From assembly GCA_035555675.1 (NCBI GenBank), contig DATMGH010000184.1:1-64000 (forward strand): a stretch of 64,000 nt of DNA, written 5' to 3'. Shown here one piece after another: positions 44,836-53,298 of the stretch. A program made the position numbers and the translations under genes. Each line of letters opens with the position of its first letter. Position 1 is the first letter of the stretch. Source of the DNA: Solirubrobacter sp035555675. GTDB lineage: Bacteria; Actinomycetota; Thermoleophilia; Solirubrobacterales; Solirubrobacteraceae. The notes beneath the pieces are model-generated. The model had not been told where the DNA came from, ran no database searches, and saw only the letters and a program-made list of their open reading frames with translations.

Positions 44836-45747
44836 ATGACAAAGCGCGTTCTAGGCACGAACTACGAGCTGGAGAAGCCGATCGAGGACACGGTCCTGGT
44901 CGAGTACGAGGTCGAGCCGCACATCGCTCGCGTGACCCTCAACCGGCCCGAGAAGCACAACGCGCTCTTTCCCCCGGAGGGCTTCCAGGAGGTCGAGAAG
45001 CGGCTGCGCGAGCTGGCCGACCGCGACGACGTGAAGGTGATCATCCTGCGCGGCGCCGGACCGTCGTTCTGCTCCGGCGACGACCTCAACCGCACCCCGT
45101 TCGAAGCCTTCGGCGGCGTGCCCGGCGAGAAGCTCCCGCAGTCCAAGCGCGTGATCGGCATCAAGCAGACCACGAGCCTCTTCCCGGCGATGGTCGAGCT
45201 GCTCAAGCCGGTGATCGTGCAGGCCCACGGGACGCTCCTGGGCGCGGGCTTCCAGATGGCCCTGTGCGCCGATCTCGTGGTCGCGGCCGAGTCCGCCCGC
45301 TTCTCGCGCGCCGAGCAGCGCATCGGCTTCGGCGGCCAGGATCCGTTCACGAACCTGCTGGCCGTGCTGACGTTCGGGCCCAAGCGCGCCCGCGAGCTGC
45401 TGCTCACCGGCACCGCCTACGACGCCGCGACGATGCACGACTGGGGGCTCGTCAACGAGGTCGTGCCGGACGCCGAGCTCGAAGAGGCGACGCTGCGCTG
45501 GGCCCGCGGCATCGCCGCGCACGCCACCGACGGGCTCGTGATCGGGCGGATGTTCCACCAGATCACGCTCTCCCAGCTCGGCTTCCACCAGAACTACCTG
45601 ACGAGCCTGCTCTCGCACCCGCTGTTCACCAACCTCGTCTGGCGCCAGGACGAGTGGAACTTCCTGCGCGAGCGCGACAAGGCGTCGGCGACGAGCGAGG
45701 CGTTCTCGCAGCGTGAGGAGCGCTGGGCCGACATCGCCGGCTTCTAG
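44836..45747 (+). CDS. Enoyl-CoA hydratase/isomerase-family protein (long form)
   Basis: A 303-residue crotonase, longer than usual (about 260) owing to an N-terminal extension and a 30-residue C-terminal helix. Oxyanion-hole segments are SFCSGDDLNRTPF near 76 and AHGTLLGAGFQMALCADLV near 134-152; the usual GGG is LGAG. RAEQRIGFGGQDP near 160 carries the acidic residue. GAGGAGAAGG lies 6 bases before the ATG, so this start is leadered. It is first in an operator-controlled operon with a CoA-transferase. Confidence 0.87.
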   Translation: MTKRVLGTNYELEKPIEDTVLVEYEVEPHIARVTLNRPEKHNALFPPEGFQEVEKRLRELADRDDVKVIILRGAGPSFCSGDDLNRTPFEAFGGVPGEKLPQSKRVIGIKQTTSLFPAMVELLKPVIVQAHGTLLGAGFQMALCADLVVAAESARFSRAEQRIGFGGQDPFTNLLAVLTFGPKRARELLLTGTAYDAATMHDWGLVNEVVPDAELEEATLRWARGIAAHATDGLVIGRMFHQITLSQLGFHQNYLTSLLSHPLFTNLVWRQDEWNFLRERDKASATSEAFSQREERWADIAGF

Positions 45748-45751
45748 CGCC

Positions 45752-47077
45752 ATGGGCGACTGGCGCGACCACTACGCGGAACGGCACCGCGAGACCGACG
45801 AGGTCGCCGACATGGTCTCCGACGGAGACCATGTGATCCTGTCGGTCCGCGAGCCGTTCGGGCTCTGCCTCGCGCTCGCCGCGCGCGCAGACGAGCTGCG
45901 CGACGTCCACCTGTTCACGCTCGCCCCGTCGTACGACTTCGGCTGGTACGAGGAGGGCTTCCAGGACAACTTCGACATCACGATCGGCTACCCGACGGCG
46001 ATCGCCGCCGAGGCGATCGCGGCCGACCGGCTCGACATCTACCCCGGCGCGCTCTCCCCCTCGCTGGCCCCGCTGGGCTACGTGACCGGCGAGATCCCGA
46101 CCGACTTCTACTTCGTCGAGGTCTCGCCGCCCGACGAGCACGGCTACTGCTCGTTCGGCGTCGCGCTCTGGGACAAGCGCCAGATGGCCAAGGTCGCCAA
46201 GACCGTCGTCGCCGAAGTCACCGAGAACCTCATCCGCACGCACGGCGAGAACTACATCCACGTCTCGGAGATCGACTACTTCGTCGATCACGTGCCGACC
46301 GGGCGCACGCCCGGCCAGTCCGGGACGCTCGCCGGGCGCCCGGTCAAGGCGCCGGAGCCGTACCTGGCCGACATCGCCGAGCACGTGGGGCGCTACGTCG
46401 AGGACGGCGCGACGCTGCAGATCGGCGTCGGCCGCACGACCGAGGCCCTCGTGAAGCTGGGGATGCTCGACGACCGCCGGGACCTCGGGTTTCACTCCGA
46501 GCTGACCGTGCCCGGGATCATCTCGCTGGTGCGCCGGGGCGTGATCAACGGATCGCGCAAGCGCACCTACCCCGGCAAGGTGGTGGCGACGAGCGTCGGC
46601 GGCGGCTCGCTGGAGGAGATCCAGTGGGCCGACGGCAACCCGCTGTTCGAGCTGCTCGAGGCGCCGAAGATCATGGACGTGCGCGTGATCGCCCAGGAGG
46701 AGCGCTTCGTGGCGATCAACAACGTGCTCTCGGTCGACCTGACCGGGCAGGTCGCGGCCGAGAGCCTCGGCTCGCGGCTCGTCGGCCAGGCCGGCGGCCA
46801 GCTGATCTTCGTCGTGGCCAGCTGGCACGTCCCGCGCGGGCACTCGATCCAGGTGCTCCCGTCGACGGCCGTGGGCGGCACGCAGTCGCGGATCGTCCCC
46901 CGGCATCCCGAGGGCACGGTCGTCACGACGCCGCGCAACATCGTCGACAAGATCGTCACCGAGTACGGTGTGGCCGAGCTGAAGGGCAGGACGCTGCGCC
47001 AGCGCGCCGAGGCCCTGATCGCCATCGCCCACCCGGATCACCGCGACGCGCTGCGGGCCAGCGCCCAGTACCTATGA
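45752..47077 (+). CDS. Acetyl-CoA hydrolase/4-hydroxybutyrate CoA-transferase-family protein
   Basis: A 441-residue class I-type CoA-transferase with both halves in one chain. GVGRTTEALVKLGMLDDR near 229 and LGFHSELTVPGIISL near 249-263 match the family's CoA-binding region and the catalytic Glu of the HSE motif; INNVLSVDLTGQVAAESLG near 330 is the conserved C-domain segment, and GVAELKGRTLRQRAEALI lies near the end. It would move CoA between acyl groups to activate the pathway acid or recycle CoA. It sits 4 bp after the crotonase and overlaps the desulforedoxin-like gene by 4 bp. Confidence 0.87.
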   Translation: MGDWRDHYAERHRETDEVADMVSDGDHVILSVREPFGLCLALAARADELRDVHLFTLAPSYDFGWYEEGFQDNFDITIGYPTAIAAEAIAADRLDIYPGALSPSLAPLGYVTGEIPTDFYFVEVSPPDEHGYCSFGVALWDKRQMAKVAKTVVAEVTENLIRTHGENYIHVSEIDYFVDHVPTGRTPGQSGTLAGRPVKAPEPYLADIAEHVGRYVEDGATLQIGVGRTTEALVKLGMLDDRRDLGFHSELTVPGIISLVRRGVINGSRKRTYPGKVVATSVGGGSLEEIQWADGNPLFELLEAPKIMDVRVIAQEERFVAINNVLSVDLTGQVAAESLGSRLVGQAGGQLIFVVASWHVPRGHSIQVLPSTAVGGTQSRIVPRHPEGTVVTTPRNIVDKIVTEYGVAELKGRTLRQRAEALIAIAHPDHRDALRASAQYL

Positions 47078-47229
47078 GCGAGCACCAGCAGACCCTCCCC
47101 GGCAAGCGCTACGACTGCGAGACCTGCGGCGGCCAGGTCATCTGCACGAAGGGCGGCACCGGCGCCCTGACGTGCTGCGGCGCCGCAATGGTGGCGCAGG
47201 AGCCGAAGCCGATGCCGTCGGCGGACTGA
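47074..47229 (+). CDS. Desulforedoxin-like miniprotein 1
   Basis: A 51-residue protein with the desulforedoxin/desulfoferrodoxin N-terminal pattern: GKRYDCETCGGQVIC, then GALTCCGAAMV, i.e. C-x2-C and C-C as four thiol ligands for one iron (or zinc) atom. Desulforedoxins of anaerobes are 36-residue homodimeric electron carriers. The ATG overlaps the CoA-transferase stop (ATGA), so it is co-translated with it. Its role here is unknown; electron transfer or structural zinc are both possible. A second copy lies at 51716-51829. Confidence 0.8.
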   Translation: MSEHQQTLPGKRYDCETCGGQVICTKGGTGALTCCGAAMVAQEPKPMPSAD

Positions 47230-47237
47230 CGAGCGCG

Positions 47238-48215
47238 TCAGCCCGCGGTCGCCGAGCGCCACGCGCGCTCGGCGAGCGCCGGCACGCCCTGCTCGAGCGT
47301 CGCGAAGAACGGGTCGTCGGCGTGCCCCGCGACGTAGCGCCCGTAGGAGCCCTCGAGGAACACCGCGGCCTTCCAGATCGCCAGCGTCTCGTACCAGCGG
47401 ATCGCCGCGACCCGGCGGCCCGAGCGCTCCTCGTAGCGCGCGACGAGCTCCGCGCGCGACGGGAAGCCCTGGCGGACGACGCCGCTGAGCGCGGTGAGCG
47501 CGTCCTCGGGCTCGTCCCCCTGGGGCCAGTTGGAGAGCAGGTAGCCGACGTCGGCGAGCGGGTCGCCGATCGTCGCCATCTCCCAGTCGAGGATCGCGGC
47601 CAGGCGCGGCCCTGCGGCGAACATCACGTTGCCGAGGCGATAGTCGCCGTGGACGACGGTGGTCTCGCGCGACTCCGGCAGGTGCGTCCGCAGCCACTCG
47701 CCGACGCGCTCGACGGCGGGGACCTCGCGCGTGGCGTTCTGTTCCCACAGCGCCGTGAAGCGCCGGACCTGGCGCTGGAGGTAGCCGCTCGGACGCCCGA
47801 TGCCGTCGAGCCGGCGCCAGTCGACGCTGTGCAGCTCGACGAGCGCGTCGATCAGCTCGTGCGCGAGCGCGGTGCGGTCGTAGCCCGCCGGCACCGCGTC
47901 GGTGACGACGGTGCCGGCGACGTGCTCCATCAGGTAGAAGCGCGCGCCGATGATCGACTCGTCGTCGATCGCGGCCAGCACCTTCGGCACGCGCGCGGCG
48001 GTGCCTTCGAGCGCTTGGAGGATGCGCGCCTCGCGCAGGACGTCGTGCGCGCTGGGCGGGTACGGCGGATGCGGCGGGCGGCGCAGGACGCACGCGGCGC
48101 CGTCACGGCGGATCAGGTAGGTCAGGTTCGAGTGCCCGTCGCCGATCGGCGCCATGGTCAGCGGGCCGCTCCCCAGACCGTGCCGGTCGAGCAGCGCCCG
48201 GAGCGCCTCGGTCAC
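47238..48215 (-). CDS. APH-family kinase-like protein (acyl-CoA dehydrogenase partner)
   Basis: A 325-residue aminoglycoside phosphotransferase-fold protein: the nucleotide loop region GDGHSNLTYLI near 24-34, the catalytic loop VVHGDYRLGNVMF near 193-205 and the metal-binding AILDWEMATIGDPLADVG near 213-230. Homologs fused or linked to acyl-CoA dehydrogenases (ACAD10/11, and LvaA with LvaC in levulinate breakdown) phosphorylate 4-hydroxyacyl-CoA. The GTG overlaps the stop of just such a dehydrogenase gene, making that role likely. Drug resistance is unlikely. Confidence 0.87.
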   Translation of the reverse strand: MTEALRALLDRHGLGSGPLTMAPIGDGHSNLTYLIRRDGAACVLRRPPHPPYPPSAHDVLREARILQALEGTAARVPKVLAAIDDESIIGARFYLMEHVAGTVVTDAVPAGYDRTALAHELIDALVELHSVDWRRLDGIGRPSGYLQRQVRRFTALWEQNATREVPAVERVGEWLRTHLPESRETTVVHGDYRLGNVMFAAGPRLAAILDWEMATIGDPLADVGYLLSNWPQGDEPEDALTALSGVVRQGFPSRAELVARYEERSGRRVAAIRWYETLAIWKAAVFLEGSYGRYVAGHADDPFFATLEQGVPALAERAWRSATAG

Positions 48216-49393
48216 GCGCGGGCCCTGGCCAGGCGGCGGCCGATCGACCACTTGTGGGTCTCGGTCGGGCCATCGTAGATGCGGAAGGGACGCACCTCGG
48301 CGAGGAAGCGGCTGAGCGGCGCGTCGCCGGAGACGCCGGTCGCGCCGCAGAGCTGCACGGCGCGGTCGACCACGCGGTGCACGGCCTCGGCCACGTGCGC
48401 CTTGGCGACGCTCGACGGGAAGATGCCGTCGCCGCCGCCGGTGTCGACCTCCCAGGCGGCGCGCAGGATCAGCAGGCGCGAGGTCTCGAGGTCGATGTGG
48501 GAGTCCGCGAGCATCTGCTGGACGATGCCCTGCCCGGCGAGCGGGCCGCCGAAGCCGTGCCGCTGGTTGACGTAGCCGACGGCGCTCTCGAACGCCCTCG
48601 CGGCGAGGCCGGTCCAGCGCATGCAGTGGGTGAGGCGGCCGCCGACGAGCCGGACCTGCGCGTAGCGGTACCCCTCCCCCACCGCGCCCAGCACGGCGTC
48701 GTCGGCGACCTCGCAGCGCTCGAAGACCACCTCGCCGTGGCCGCCGGCGAACCCACGGTCCTGCGCGTCGATCACGCGTTCGAGGCGCATGCCCGGGTTG
48801 TCGGCGTCGACGAGGAACATGGTGGCGCCGCGGCCGCCGGAGATCGCGTCGCTCGTGCGGGCCATGCAGATGCTGAACGCGGCGCCTTCGGCGCCGGTGA
48901 TGAACCACTTGTGGCCGTCGATCACCCAGCCGCCGTCGATCTTCGTCGCGGTCGTCCGCAGCATCGACGGGTCCGAGCCGGCGCCCGGCGGGGGCTCGGT
49001 CATCGAGAAGCTCGACCGGGTCTCGCCCGCGGCCAGCGGCACGAGGTAGCGCTCGCGCTGCTCGGGGGTGGCGATCTCGTGCAGCAGGTGCATGTTGCCC
49101 TCGTCCGGGGCCGCGCAGTTGAGCGCCTGCGGGCCGAGCAGGCTGCGGCCGGCGGCCTCCAGCACCGCCGCCTGGCCGCGCAGGTCGAGGCCGTGGCCGC
49201 CCAGCTCCGCGGCGACCTGGGGGGCGAAGATCCCGGCGTCCTTCGCGGCGGCTTGGAGCTCGGCCCGCAGGTCGGGGTCGAGCCCGTGGCCGCCGCGGTC
49301 GCGCGCCTCGGCGGGGACGCAGACCGCGTCGACGAACGCCCGCGTGCGCTCGGCGAGCTCCTGCACGGCGGGTGGGTGGGAGAAGTCGATCAC
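48212..49393 (-). CDS. Acyl-CoA dehydrogenase (ACAD10/11- or LvaC-like)
   Basis: A 393-residue acyl-CoA dehydrogenase. FAD/substrate segments are SMTEPPPGAGSDPSML near 131-146 and GHKWFITGAEGA near 158; the C-terminal catalytic segment reads FRIYDGPTETHKWSIGRRL, with Asp in place of the usual Glu, as is typical of the ACAD11-like group. Paired with the APH kinase by a 4-bp overlap, it would eliminate phosphate from 4-phosphoacyl-CoA rather than simply desaturate. It belongs to the minus-strand operon that starts with the acyl-CoA ligase at 53256. Confidence 0.87.
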   Translation of the reverse strand: MIDFSHPPAVQELAERTRAFVDAVCVPAEARDRGGHGLDPDLRAELQAAAKDAGIFAPQVAAELGGHGLDLRGQAAVLEAAGRSLLGPQALNCAAPDEGNMHLLHEIATPEQRERYLVPLAAGETRSSFSMTEPPPGAGSDPSMLRTTATKIDGGWVIDGHKWFITGAEGAAFSICMARTSDAISGGRGATMFLVDADNPGMRLERVIDAQDRGFAGGHGEVVFERCEVADDAVLGAVGEGYRYAQVRLVGGRLTHCMRWTGLAARAFESAVGYVNQRHGFGGPLAGQGIVQQMLADSHIDLETSRLLILRAAWEVDTGGGDGIFPSSVAKAHVAEAVHRVVDRAVQLCGATGVSGDAPLSRFLAEVRPFRIYDGPTETHKWSIGRRLARARA

Positions 49394-50394
49394 TGCGCGA
49401 GGCCCTCCTGGACGATGTGCACGGTCCTGCGTACGCGGCGGTGGCGCTCCGCGGGGTCCGGCGCCGCGCTCACGGGGTCGACGACGAGCGTCTTGACGCC
49501 GGCGTCCCGGTACGCGCGCAGCTGCTCGACGCACCGCTCCGCGGAGCCGTAGGCGACGAGGCCGCGCAGCAGGCCGTCGCTGACGGCCGCGACCGCGTCG
49601 GCGCGGCGGCGCTCCGCCCACGCCTGGGCCATCGCGGCCGCCTCGCGCTCGTAGCCCTGGTTGGCCAGGTGCGCGTTGTAGGCCGGCACGGTGCCGTAGC
49701 CGACCAAGAAGCGCCGCAGCATCTGCTCCAGCTCGGGACCGTCCTCGTCGGCGGCCACGAGCACGCGGCACCAGACGTCGAGCTCGCCGGGGTCGCGGCC
49801 GGCGCCGGCGGCGCCCTGCCGGAAGCTGGCCAGCAGCTTCGGGACGGCGTGCGCGGCGCCGAGGCTGATCAGCACGCCGTCGCCGACCGCCCCGGCGAGC
49901 TCGAACATCTTCGGGCCGAGCGCACCGATGTAGATCGGCACCCACGTCGCGCCGAGCGCGAGCCGGAAGTCGTGCACGTCGAGCGTCGCACCGGCGTAGT
50001 CGACCTTCTCGCCGGAGAGGGCGAGCCGGAGCGCCTCGACCGTCTCCTTGACGCGCGTCCGCGGCTTGACGTACCGCGCGCCCATCCAGCGGCCCACGAT
50101 CGCCGGCGACGACGCGCCGAGCCCGAGCACGAAGCGCCCGTCGGAGACCACCTGCAGCGACGCCGCGCTCATCGCCAGCAACGCCGGCGGCCGCGTGAAG
50201 GCCGGGGCCAGCGCCAGCCCGAGCCGCACGCGGCTCGTCGTCGCGGCCAGCGCGGCCAGCGGCGTGAAGCCGTCGGGGCCCGCGACCTCGCTCGACCAGA
50301 CGTCGTCGTAGCCGAGCGCCTCGGCCTCACGGGCGAGATCGAGGCTGGCCCGCAGCCCGATCGCCTCCAGCGGCACGGCGAGACCGAGCCTCAC
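49390..50394 (-). CDS. LLM-class F420-dependent oxidoreductase
   Basis: A 334-residue luciferase-like protein: DDVWSSEVAGPDGFTPLAAL near 30-49, SRVRLGLALAPAFTRPPALLA near 54-74 and SDGRFVLGLGASSPAIVGRW near 84-103, then VPIYIGALGPKMFELAG near 150. The sequence resembles F420-dependent alcohol or hydroxy-acid-type dehydrogenases more than FMN monooxygenases, which is a low-certainty impression. The GTG start overlaps the amidohydrolase stop and the gene's end overlaps the acyl-CoA dehydrogenase start, each by 4 bp. Confidence 0.85.
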   Translation of the reverse strand: MRLGLAVPLEAIGLRASLDLAREAEALGYDDVWSSEVAGPDGFTPLAALAATTSRVRLGLALAPAFTRPPALLAMSAASLQVVSDGRFVLGLGASSPAIVGRWMGARYVKPRTRVKETVEALRLALSGEKVDYAGATLDVHDFRLALGATWVPIYIGALGPKMFELAGAVGDGVLISLGAAHAVPKLLASFRQGAAGAGRDPGELDVWCRVLVAADEDGPELEQMLRRFLVGYGTVPAYNAHLANQGYEREAAAMAQAWAERRRADAVAAVSDGLLRGLVAYGSAERCVEQLRAYRDAGVKTLVVDPVSAAPDPAERHRRVRRTVHIVQEGLAQ

Positions 50395-51746
50395 GTCGGC
50401 GCCTCGTAGACGACGGCGCCGCGGAGCACGGTCAGCGCCACGGCGCCGTCGCGCAGCACGACCAGGTCGGCGGGCGCGCCGGGAACGATCCGGCCCAGCG
50501 TGCGCGCGCCGACCAGCGCCGCCGGCGTGCGGGTCGCGGCGCGCAGGGCGGCGCCGGCGGCGAGCGCCTCGGCGCGTCCGAACGGGCGGCCGCCGCGGGT
50601 GCGGCGGCGGCGCGCGGCGTCGAGCATCGCCAGCGGCCGGGCGCGGGTGACCGGGGCGTCGGAGGCCAGGGCGAGCGGGACGCCCGCGCGCAGCCAGCTC
50701 GCCAGCCGGTGCAGCCGCGACGGCTCGCCGTGGCGCTCGAGGTACGCGTCGCCGTGCTCGGCCACCAGCGCCGGGCTGGCCACCACGGCGGCACCGGTCG
50801 CCGCGACGGCCTCGATTGCGGCGTCGGAGGCGACGAAGGCGTGCTCGATGCGGTCGCCGCGCCGCAGTCCGACCGCATCGAGGACCGCGATCGCGGCGGC
50901 GAGCTCCACCTCGGTGGCCGCGTGGATCGCCACGCCGAGCCCGGCGCGGCGGGCGGCGCGGGCCTGCTCGACCAGGTCGTCGAGGTCCAGCTCGGCCTCG
51001 AGCGCGACGAGCTTGGCGTGACGCACGCGCCGCCGGTCGGGCATCCGCACGCGGCCGGCGGCCAGCCGGCGGCCGGACACCATCGTCCACAGGCGCTGGC
51101 GCAGCGCGCCGCTGACGGCGAGCGCGTCGAGCAGCGCCAGCTCGCTGTCGCCGTTGGCCTCACCGGCGTCCTGGAGGCTCGTCACGCCCGCGGCCAGCAG
51201 CTCGTCGGAGACCTTGGCGGCGAGGCGCTCCAGGTCGATCGCCTCGGTCGGGTCGCGCAGCGCCGAGCCGGCTCCGAACACGCGCCCGTCGCCGCCGGCG
51301 CCGCAGCGCGCCAGCCCGGCGCTGTTGAGCACGTCGAGCCGCAGGTTGCGGTGCTGGATCCGCAGCGGGCGGTCGGGCTCGACGGCGTCCAGCCAGTCCC
51401 GGTCGGGCAGCCAGCCGCCGAGCATCTCGTCGTGATCGAGGCGGCGCAGGCGCACCCAGCCGGCGCCGGACCGCCGGGCGGCTTGGCGCACCGCGGCGGC
51501 CAGGGCGTCGCGGCCGCGCAGATCGTCCGGGAGGCGCACGGCCTCGCGCTCGCGGAGCATCGAGAGCACGTGGACGTGCGGGTCGTGGAAGCCCGGGATC
51601 AGCACGTCCGCGGTCGCGCCGGCGCCGCCGCGCTCGATGCCGGCGATCACGCCGTCGCGGATCGTGACCGTCCACACGCCCTCGCGCCCGGGGAGCCGGA
51701 CGCCGGAGAGCGCGCCTACTTCGGCTGCAGCGGCTTCCCGCAGCAC
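50391..51746 (-). CDS. Metal-dependent amidohydrolase (imidazolonepropionase/YtcJ-like)
   Basis: A 451-residue amidohydrolase with the metal residues in place: HxH in GFHDPHVHVLS near 52, His in VAIHAATEVELA near 271, His in RIEHAFVASD near 297 and the catalytic Asp in LASDAPVTRARP near 355. It would hydrolyse an amide, lactam or cyclic imide, unusual within an acyl-CoA operon. The GTG at 51746, inside the desulforedoxin gene, is preferred because GAGGTG precedes it by 5 bases and the family's N-terminal strand (LSGVRLPGREGVWTV) is kept; a GTG at 51677 would remove it. Confidence 0.82.
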   Translation of the reverse strand: MLREAAAAEVGALSGVRLPGREGVWTVTIRDGVIAGIERGGAGATADVLIPGFHDPHVHVLSMLREREAVRLPDDLRGRDALAAAVRQAARRSGAGWVRLRRLDHDEMLGGWLPDRDWLDAVEPDRPLRIQHRNLRLDVLNSAGLARCGAGGDGRVFGAGSALRDPTEAIDLERLAAKVSDELLAAGVTSLQDAGEANGDSELALLDALAVSGALRQRLWTMVSGRRLAAGRVRMPDRRRVRHAKLVALEAELDLDDLVEQARAARRAGLGVAIHAATEVELAAAIAVLDAVGLRRGDRIEHAFVASDAAIEAVAATGAAVVASPALVAEHGDAYLERHGEPSRLHRLASWLRAGVPLALASDAPVTRARPLAMLDAARRRRTRGGRPFGRAEALAAGAALRAATRTPAALVGARTLGRIVPGAPADLVVLRDGAVALTVLRGAVVYEAPT

Positions 51747-51829
51747 TCCGGCACCTCGCCCGGGCGCGTGACCAAGAACTGCGCCCCGCACTCCCCGCAC
51801 AGATAGCGCTTGCCGACCTTGGTGCTCAT
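51716..51829 (-). CDS. Desulforedoxin-like miniprotein 2
   Basis: A 37-residue protein, the same size as classical desulforedoxin, with GKRYLCGECGAQFLV and VPECCGKPL giving the C-x2-C and C-C ligand pairs. Its ATG shares one base with the acyl-CoA ligase stop (TGATG), and its 3' end overlaps the amidohydrolase gene by 31 bp. It is paralogous to the 51-residue protein at 47074. It may be a rubredoxin-type electron carrier or a zinc-bound stabilising subunit. Confidence 0.8.
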   Translation of the reverse strand: MSTKVGKRYLCGECGAQFLVTRPGEVPECCGKPLQPK

Positions 51830-53256
51830 CAGGCGACCTCCTTCGTGGTGAGCTCCGCGAGCAGCTCGCGGCGCTTGAGCTTGCCCAGGTCGGTGCGCGG
51901 GAGCGCAGCGACGTAGCGGACGCGGCTCGGGGCCTTGAAGCTGGCGATCCGCGCCTTGGCGTGCGCGATCAGCTCGGCCTCGCCGGGCGGCGTGCCGTTC
52001 GCGACCACGAACGCGGCGACGACCTGGCCCCACTCGGCGTCGGGCAGCCCGACCACCGCGACCTCGGCCACGGCGGGGTGCTCGGCGAGCGCCTGCTCGA
52101 CCTCCGCCGGGTCGATGTTCTCGCCCGCGCGGATGATCAGGTCGTCGCGGCGGCCCGTGAGGAAGACGTAGCCGCCGGCGTCGATGCGGCCGCGGTCCCC
52201 GGTCCGGTGCCAGTCGCCGCCGTCGAAGCGGGTGGCGATCTCACCGTCGAGGGTCGTGACCTCGACGCCGTCGAGCGGGCGGCCCAGCGAGCCGAGGCGC
52301 TCGAGCGCATCGGGCTCGCCCGCGCGCGCGGCGGCGTGGTCCTCCGGCGCGAGGACGCAGATCGTCCCGCCGGTCTCGGTCTGGCCGTAGGAGCCGACGA
52401 AGCGGGTGCCGTCCGGGAAGCGGCGCAGAGCCTCGAGGATCGTCGGGCGCGGCATCGGGGCCGCGCCGTAGGCCACCGTCCTGAGGCCGGCGAGCGCGGC
52501 GGCGTCGAAGCCGGGATCGTCGAGGATGCGTCGGAGCATGGTCGGGACGACGAAGGCGTGGTCGGCGCCGCTCGTCCGCACGGCCTCGAGCCACGCCTCC
52601 GCGCTGAAGCGTTCGAGCAGGACGGCGCGGCGGCCGCTGAAGACGCCGGCGAGCAGCGCGGACAGGCCGGCGATGTGGTGGTTCGGCACGGCGAGCACCG
52701 TCGTCCCGCGCGGCGTGCCGTCGGCGGGGAGCGCGGTGCGCAGCAGCATCCCGGTGAGGCCGTCGTGGCTGAGGCGGACCGGCTTCGGGCGGCCGGTCGT
52801 GCCGCTCGTGTGCAGCAGGATCGCGGTGGCGCCGTCCTCGGGCTCCACGGCGTCCCTGCGCTCGGCGGGACCGTCGAAGCCGAGGTCGTTCGCGTCCAGC
52901 GCGGCGGCGCCCGCGGCCGCCGCGACCGGCGCGTAGCGCGGGTCGGCGATCACGAGATCCGGCGTCAGGCCGTCCAGCAGCGCGGCCAGCTCGGGCGCCT
53001 TGGCGCGGGCGTTCAGCGGCGCGAGCGTGGCGCCGAGCGCGAGCGCGCCGTAGAGCAGCGCGACGAACCGCGGCGAGAAGCCCTGGAGGGTCGCGACGAC
53101 GCTGCCGGCGGTCGCCCCGTGCGCTTCCAGCCACGTCCGCGCGTGGCCCGCGGCGTGCTGCAGCTCGTCGTACGTCCACTCGGTCGTGCCGTCGGCGAGC
53201 ACCGGCACGGTGGGCATGAGCTCGGCGGGAATCTCCAGCGTCTCCGCAAGGTTCAC
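51829..53256 (-). CDS. AMP-forming acyl-CoA synthetase 1
   Basis: A 475-residue adenylate-forming enzyme. The P-loop is LLHTSGTTGRPKPV near 146-159, the adenine-binding motif GSYGQTETGG near 288, WHRTGDRGRI near 349 and GRRDDLIIRAGENIDP near 366-381, with the catalytic Lys in TDLGKLKRREL near the C-terminus. It should activate a carboxylic acid as acyl-CoA at the start of the pathway. It is first in a six-gene operon. The GTG follows TAACTT by 7 bases, so the message is leaderless and starts within reach of operator site 5. Confidence 0.9.
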   Translation of the reverse strand: MNLAETLEIPAELMPTVPVLADGTTEWTYDELQHAAGHARTWLEAHGATAGSVVATLQGFSPRFVALLYGALALGATLAPLNARAKAPELAALLDGLTPDLVIADPRYAPVAAAAGAAALDANDLGFDGPAERRDAVEPEDGATAILLHTSGTTGRPKPVRLSHDGLTGMLLRTALPADGTPRGTTVLAVPNHHIAGLSALLAGVFSGRRAVLLERFSAEAWLEAVRTSGADHAFVVPTMLRRILDDPGFDAAALAGLRTVAYGAAPMPRPTILEALRRFPDGTRFVGSYGQTETGGTICVLAPEDHAAARAGEPDALERLGSLGRPLDGVEVTTLDGEIATRFDGGDWHRTGDRGRIDAGGYVFLTGRRDDLIIRAGENIDPAEVEQALAEHPAVAEVAVVGLPDAEWGQVVAAFVVANGTPPGEAELIAHAKARIASFKAPSRVRYVAALPRTDLGKLKRRELLAELTTKEVA

Positions 53257-53263
53257 GCCGATG

Positions 53264-53292
53264 AAGTTACCAAACGGTTGGTAGGTTGAGAA
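53264..53292 (-). promoter_or_regulatory. Promoter with embedded TetR-type operator site 5
   Basis: On the minus strand TTCTCA (53292-53287), 17 bases, TAACTT (53269-53264). The site TTACCAAACGGTTGGTAG (53267-53284) fills the spacer. It controls the six-gene operon beginning with the acyl-CoA synthetase. Confidence 0.68.
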
Positions 53293-53298
53293 GGCCTC

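Noticed and set aside
47238..48215. Aminoglycoside resistance kinase.
   Set aside because: Only the fold is shared; the coupling to an acyl-CoA dehydrogenase of the ACAD11 type points to acyl-CoA metabolism.
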